Shown: positions 34,999 through 38,453 of the stretch, piece by piece
Layout of the letters: each line of letters begins with the position of its first letter
How positions within the stretch are numbered: the first letter of the stretch is position 1
Source: Bog-159 sp049511415
GTDB taxonomy: Bacteria > Acidobacteriota > Terriglobia > Bryobacterales > Bryobacteraceae
NCBI GenBank assembly: GCA_049511415.1
Contig: JBEKYC010000067.1
Span: 1-38,453, forward strand
Length of the DNA: 38,453 nt
Reading direction: 5' to 3'
The notes under the pieces: generated by a model
The model's input: only the letters and a program-made list of their open reading frames with translations
Told to the model about the DNA's origin: nothing
Databases searched by the model: none
Program-made: the position numbers and the translations under genes

Positions 34999-35060
34999 TT
35001 TTTGAGAGTTTTGATAGCCGGACTGGGGGCCGGGGGCTTTGGAAAAGCAAAGCCAATTAG

Positions 35061-35092
35061 CCCAATTCCGCCCAATTCCGCCCAATTCCGCC
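35061..35092. repeat. Three-copy 10-bp tandem repeat, CCCAATTCCG
   Basis: Three identical copies of CCCAATTCCG run without a gap, followed by CC. The sequence is unrelated to the TGCGACA repeat 60 bases upstream but has the same period. Confidence 0.9.
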
Positions 35093-35316
35093 TAGGTACC
35101 CCTATTTGTGCCGTCCGATACCCGCAAAGTTTGGGTTCGTTTTGAATTCGCGGCGACTGAGCGGCACGGCTTCCGCGAGTTGAGTTCACCCCTCCATCTC
35201 AGCGAGGTTAGCACGGGGCCTGGGAGACTCTGGCGACGGCCGCCGCCGGGGCGCTGGTTTCGGGGGGGTTAGGGGCATGCGATGGGATGTGACTGGGGAT
35301 AGAATGGACTGCAATT

Positions 35317-37890
35317 ATGAGGTATTTGTGGCTGATCCTGCTGGCCGGGCAAGGTTCGGCGGCTACTTCGGTGAGCCTGACAGCGACACCGCAAGCGGCG
35401 GTTTTTGGATCGCCAGTCAATCTCAGCGCTACGGTAAATCCCGCCACGGCACAGGGGAGCGTGACGTTCTACGACGGCGGCACGATCCTGGGGAGCGCGA
35501 ACCTGGGTTCCGGGACGGCCTCGCTGAGCGTGCGGTTCGCCACCACCGGGGTGCAGCGGGTGTTCGCGCGCTACTCCGGGAGCATGTCGGCGCCGGTGAA
35601 TGTCACGGTCACCTCCACGGCGGAGTTCGCATTCAACTACACGACGATTTCCGGCGGATGGAACAATCATGAAACCGCTGTAGGAAATTTCAACAGCGAC
35701 GGCATTCCGGATCTGGTGACGGCGAGCTATGGCTACATCTTCGTGTTTCCGGGGGATGGACACGGCAACTTTGGCGCGCCGATCCAGACCACGCCGCCAT
35801 CCTCACAGCCCGACATGGTGAGCCTGGTTACGGGTGACTTCAACCGGGACGGGAAACTGGACCTGGCCATGATCAACGGAGTGCCGCAGCCGCAGAACGT
35901 GACGGTATGGTTCGGACGGGGGGATGGGACGTTCACGCTGGGGCCGGCGATCACCATCGACGCCACGTCCCTGGCGGTGGGCGATTTCAATGGAGACGGC
36001 TTTGCGGACCTGGCCATCGGAACGGGTCCGGCGCCTGGCGTGAGCGTGCTGCTGAGCAAGGGCGACGGGACATTTCAAGCGCCCAGGGCTTACAACGTAA
36101 GCGGCGATCAACTGGGGGCATACGTCGCGGTGGCGGACCTGAACCAGGATGGCAACGCGGATCTGATCGCCGTCACGGGGGTCTACAGCAGTCCGGATAT
36201 CAACAACCGAATGAATGTCCTGTTGGGACGCGGCGATGGCACGTTTCTACAGCCGGCCGGCTGGGTGGACGACCCGGCAGACGCCATCGTGGGCCCGGGC
36301 AGCATCGCCGTGGGCGATCTGAATGGCGACGGTTTTCCGGATCTGGCGATTGAGAACGCTTTCAGCTATGTGCCTTATCGCTGCACGGTAACGGTTATGA
36401 CCGGGAACGGCGACGGCACATTCCAACCGCCCGTCCGGTATCCGTGCAGCGACACTTCGCAGACTTCGGCTAATGGCTTCCCCGTGGGCCTGCTGATTGC
36501 GGATTTCGACGGCGACGGCAAAGCGGATGTGCTGGGCCTCTATCAATACAATCAGGGCTACATCCAATTGTTTCCCGGGAACGGGGATGGCACTTTGGGG
36601 GGCGCTTCGGTGTATTCTTTTGCGGAAACGCTCTACGGTTCCGGCGCGAGTTTCGGCTGGTCCAGCGCCATGGCGGACTTCAACGGCTCCGGGAGAATTG
36701 ATTTTGCTTCGAGTTCGGATGAGGGCATCAATGTTTTTGTGGGCGGACCGGGACCTTTATTACATGTGACGCAGGCGCAGACGGGCGTCATCATGTCAGG
36801 CCAGAACCAGGCGTACACCGTAGCGGTGAGCAACGATGAGGGCGCGGCGGCCACCAGCGGCACGGTTTCGGTGACGGATGGCGCCGGAGCGCCTTACTCC
36901 GGAGTGGCGTCGATGGCCGGGGATGGGTGGACTTGCGCGGCGGCGGCCACGGTGTGTACGCGGAGCGATCCACTGAGCGGCGGGGCCAGCTATCCGCCGA
37001 TTACGGTGCAGATAGCGGTGACTGTTCCATACGGCTCGGCAGGCACGCTGACGAACGGCGCGGTGGTTTCCGGGGGAGGATCGCCAGCGGCGGAATCGGA
37101 CCTTACGGCGCCCGCGATTCCGCAGGGTTCGGTTTCGTCGATTACCTCGGTGGGCACGGTGGGAAGCAGTGCTACGAGCGTGCCGGGGATCGCGCCCAAC
37201 GGCTGGATCGAGATCAATGGCATTAATTTGGTGCCGGCGACCACCCCGGCGGCGGGCGCGATCTGGAGCGATGCGCCGGAGTTCGCCATGGGGCAAATGC
37301 CGACGCAACTGGATGGCGTGAGTGTCTCGATCGACGGCAACCCGGCGTATGTGGAATTCTACTGCAGCGCGGCCAGCAGCACGGTCTGCACCAGCGACCA
37401 GATCAACGTGCTGAGTTCGCTGGACGCCACACAGGGCGGGGTGGAGATAGTGGTGACCAGCGGCACGGGCAAGAGCCCGCAGTTTCTGGCGAACCTGAAT
37501 GCGGTTTCGCCGGCGTTCCTGCGGTTTGGGGGATCGCGGTACGTGACGGCGACGCATTCGGACTATAGTCTGCTGGGTCCGGCGAGTCTGTATCCGGGCT
37601 ATACGACGCCGGCTGCGCCGGGCGAGGTGGTGCTGTTGTGGGCGGTGGGATTCGGGCTGCCGGTGGGGGCGCTGACGGAGGGGTCGGCGAGCCAGACGGG
37701 GACACTGCCGGGAACGTTGGCGTGCACGGTGGGCGGGAATCCGGCGGAGGTTTCGATTGCGCTGGTGAGTCCGGGGCTGTACCAGATGAATCTTACGGTG
37801 CCGGTGGCGGCGGCCAGCGGGGACGATCCGGTTAGCTGCGTTTATGGGGGAATGGCTACGCCGGATGGGACTTTGCTGACGGTGAATTAG
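35317..37890 (+). CDS. Large secreted FG-GAP/Ig-like protein with TIGR03437 C-terminus
   Basis: The 857-residue protein has a signal peptide (LWLILLAGQGSAA), an Ig-like domain 3 type repeat (about 18-98), and about seven FG-GAP/VCBS repeats (about 105-470). The repeats carry calcium-binding loops such as NRDGKLDL, NGDGFADL, NQDGNADL, NGDGFPDL and DGDGKADV. A DUF11-like beta domain (about 485-600) and a TIGR03437 module (about 620-857) follow. The FG-GAP part should fold as a seven-bladed, integrin-like propeller. Function is unknown; surface adhesion or polysaccharide binding is plausible. No Shine-Dalgarno sequence precedes the ATG, and a TAGAAT lies 11 bases upstream. Confidence 0.85.
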   Translation: MRYLWLILLAGQGSAATSVSLTATPQAAVFGSPVNLSATVNPATAQGSVTFYDGGTILGSANLGSGTASLSVRFATTGVQRVFARYSGSMSAPVNVTVTSTAEFAFNYTTISGGWNNHETAVGNFNSDGIPDLVTASYGYIFVFPGDGHGNFGAPIQTTPPSSQPDMVSLVTGDFNRDGKLDLAMINGVPQPQNVTVWFGRGDGTFTLGPAITIDATSLAVGDFNGDGFADLAIGTGPAPGVSVLLSKGDGTFQAPRAYNVSGDQLGAYVAVADLNQDGNADLIAVTGVYSSPDINNRMNVLLGRGDGTFLQPAGWVDDPADAIVGPGSIAVGDLNGDGFPDLAIENAFSYVPYRCTVTVMTGNGDGTFQPPVRYPCSDTSQTSANGFPVGLLIADFDGDGKADVLGLYQYNQGYIQLFPGNGDGTLGGASVYSFAETLYGSGASFGWSSAMADFNGSGRIDFASSSDEGINVFVGGPGPLLHVTQAQTGVIMSGQNQAYTVAVSNDEGAAATSGTVSVTDGAGAPYSGVASMAGDGWTCAAAATVCTRSDPLSGGASYPPITVQIAVTVPYGSAGTLTNGAVVSGGGSPAAESDLTAPAIPQGSVSSITSVGTVGSSATSVPGIAPNGWIEINGINLVPATTPAAGAIWSDAPEFAMGQMPTQLDGVSVSIDGNPAYVEFYCSAASSTVCTSDQINVLSSLDATQGGVEIVVTSGTGKSPQFLANLNAVSPAFLRFGGSRYVTATHSDYSLLGPASLYPGYTTPAAPGEVVLLWAVGFGLPVGALTEGSASQTGTLPGTLACTVGGNPAEVSIALVSPGLYQMNLTVPVAAASGDDPVSCVYGGMATPDGTLLTVN

Positions 37891-38037
37891 GGGGGATGAG
37901 GGACGGCGCGGGTGCAGGCTTATAGCGCTGCTTCAAGCCAAGAACCGTAGCAATGTGACTGGACGCCGGCCTCCCCGACTTGACTCGAAACTACCCATGC
38001 GCCGCAGGTTCTTAGCCAGCTAGTAACCCTTACCGCA

Positions 38038-38133
38038 TTAGCTACAAGCCAGGAGCGGGGCTGGTTTCGGCAGGCCAACGTTCCTCCAGGACACGTCGAT
38101 CATTACGTCCGTGTCGGTCAGATACTGGGACAT
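38038..38133 (-). pseudogene. N-terminal scrap of a PIN-domain toxin
   Basis: The frame from the ATG at 38131-38133 reads MSQYLTDTDVMIDVSWRN and then loses all family likeness before a stop at 38038-38040, 31 residues in all. LTDTDVMIDVS is the first strand of a VapC-type PIN domain including the first metal-binding aspartate (D7). The remaining 100 or so residues of a PIN domain are not recognisable in 37891-38037 in any frame. It follows the DUF104-like gene in the proper antitoxin-toxin order. Confidence 0.6.
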
Positions 38134-38144
38134 GGCGCCGGGCG

Positions 38145-38288
38145 CTACCCGCGTGGGTTGTTCCGTAGCCTATCCACGTAGCATACGCCGTCAACGATAT
38201 CGTCGCGAGCGGCCCTGGTGCCCTCGGTCAAGTTTACTTCCTCGAGGGGCTTGAACACGCCGTCCTCGTATTTGGCCGCGATGGTCAT
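38145..38288 (-). pseudogene. DUF104 (AF2212-like) antitoxin, decayed C-terminus
   Basis: The 47-residue frame begins MTIAAKYEDGVFKPLEEVNL, closely matching DUF104/AF2212-like antitoxins, which usually read AKYEDGVFKPLE followed by LPEGT and a short beta strand. Here LTEGT is kept, but the rest (RAARDDIVDGVCYVDRLRNN) does not look like the family, so the end is altered or frameshifted. It lies 11 bases upstream of the PIN scrap on the same strand. It may still make a short peptide. Confidence 0.6.
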
Positions 38289-38318
38289 GGATGATATGGC
38301 TCTACCACAAGCTTAATG

Positions 38319-38453
38319 CTAAAACGGCTGGATCTCTTCCCGCACCGGATCAAAATCGATCCGCCGCTTCTGCATGTACGCAATGTTCCCCAGATGCGAA
38401 GCCTGCGCCGAACGGTGCCCCACCAGCACATCCCCGTTGGGACGCTGCCGCGA
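38319..38453 (-). CDS. Gfo/Idh/MocA-family oxidoreductase, C-terminal end (cut by window edge)
   Basis: The last 44 codons are visible, ending at TAG 38319-38321. RPNGDVLVGHRSAQASHLGNIA followed by QKRRIDFDP and REEIQPF is the usual C-terminus of a large group of Gfo/Idh/MocA-type NAD(P)-dependent sugar dehydrogenases. These often carry a Tat signal and act on sugars or cyclitols in the periplasm. The landmarks are GHRSA and HLGNIAY. The binding domain lies outside the window, so substrate and cofactor are unknown. Confidence 0.75.
   Translation of the reverse strand, partial: SRQRPNGDVLVGHRSAQASHLGNIAYMQKRRIDFDPVREEIQPF

Larger units (their letters stand above)
34775..35316. other. Non-coding gap with phased repeats
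   Basis: No convincing gene lies in these 542 bases; short open frames on both strands are low-complexity and read through the repeats. It holds two tandem repeats, a hairpin GGACT/AGTCC (34942-34958) just before the first repeat, and two diverged copies of a GGAAAAGCxAAGCCA sequence (near 34912 and 35041). TAGAAT at 35300-35305 could be the -10 of the next gene. Confidence 0.55.

Noticed and set aside
34961..35092. CRISPR array
   Set aside because: The units are only 10 bases, without spacers, and no cas genes are near.
34765..35189. Short open frames on both strands in the repeat gap
   Set aside because: They translate the 10-bp repeats in all phases, have no start context and no family likeness.

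Overview
The window is GC-rich bacterial chromosome, most likely from an acidobacterium of the Bryobacterales/Solibacter type. Three things point there. Two genes carry the domain described as the Solibacter uncharacterised C-terminal domain (TIGR03437; 8773-9683 and the end of 35317-37890). There is a GWxTD-domain secreted protein (33053-34774). There are also many Tat- or Sec-exported enzymes and large secreted repeat proteins. This assignment comes from family recognition alone; no database was searched.

Left part (1-8.1 kb): the start of a UbiD-type decarboxylase leaves the left edge. Diverging from it are a FabG-type reductase coupled to an exported amidase, then a seven-iron ferredoxin. 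On the minus strand follow a GH13 branching-enzyme-like glucan enzyme, a secreted repeat protein, and an overlapping dinG-queD pair (iron-sulfur helicase and queuosine-precursor synthase).

Centre (8.1-19.2 kb): an intact VapBC-like toxin-antitoxin pair and a frameshifted TIGR03437 remnant precede a pentose region. That region holds an exported aldose 1-epimerase facing an arabinose operon araB-abfA-araD (ribulokinase, Tat-exported arabinofuranosidase, ribulose-phosphate epimerase). Sharing the upstream region of araB is the oxidative pentose-phosphate cassette zwf-opcA-pgl. An AbiEii-like nucleotidyltransferase with a small overlapping partner follows.

Right-centre (19.2-29.8 kb): thiG, an orphan OmpR-type response regulator, a TMTC-like membrane/TPR protein, UDP-glucose dehydrogenase, and a zinc-dependent MetE-like methyltransferase. 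Next comes a HigBA-like locus whose toxin has two frameshifts while its antitoxin and a perfect operator palindrome remain. After it are a single-domain SpoT-like HD hydrolase, a small membrane protein, the Mrp iron-sulfur carrier and a second Tat-exported amidase.

Right part (29.8-38.5 kb): a run of envelope and secreted proteins (unknown secreted repeat protein, carboxypeptidase-regulatory plus beta-barrel protein, GWxTD protein). A 0.54-kb gap with two different 10-bp-period tandem repeats leads to a large FG-GAP/Ig/TIGR03437 secreted protein. The right edge has the ruins of a DUF104/PIN toxin-antitoxin locus and the C-terminus of a Gfo/Idh/MocA oxidoreductase.

Three themes recur. First, there are four toxin-antitoxin-like loci in different states, from intact to nearly erased. 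Second, six convergent gene pairs meet with a gap of at most nine bases or overlap outright, leaving no space for terminators. Third, several -10-like hexamers lie so close to start codons that leaderless or very short leader transcripts are plausible. I did not find a clearly novel multi-gene system. The best candidates for a second look are the nucleotidyltransferase pair at 18119-19139, the decaying HigBA locus with its operator, and the phased repeats at 34961-35092.
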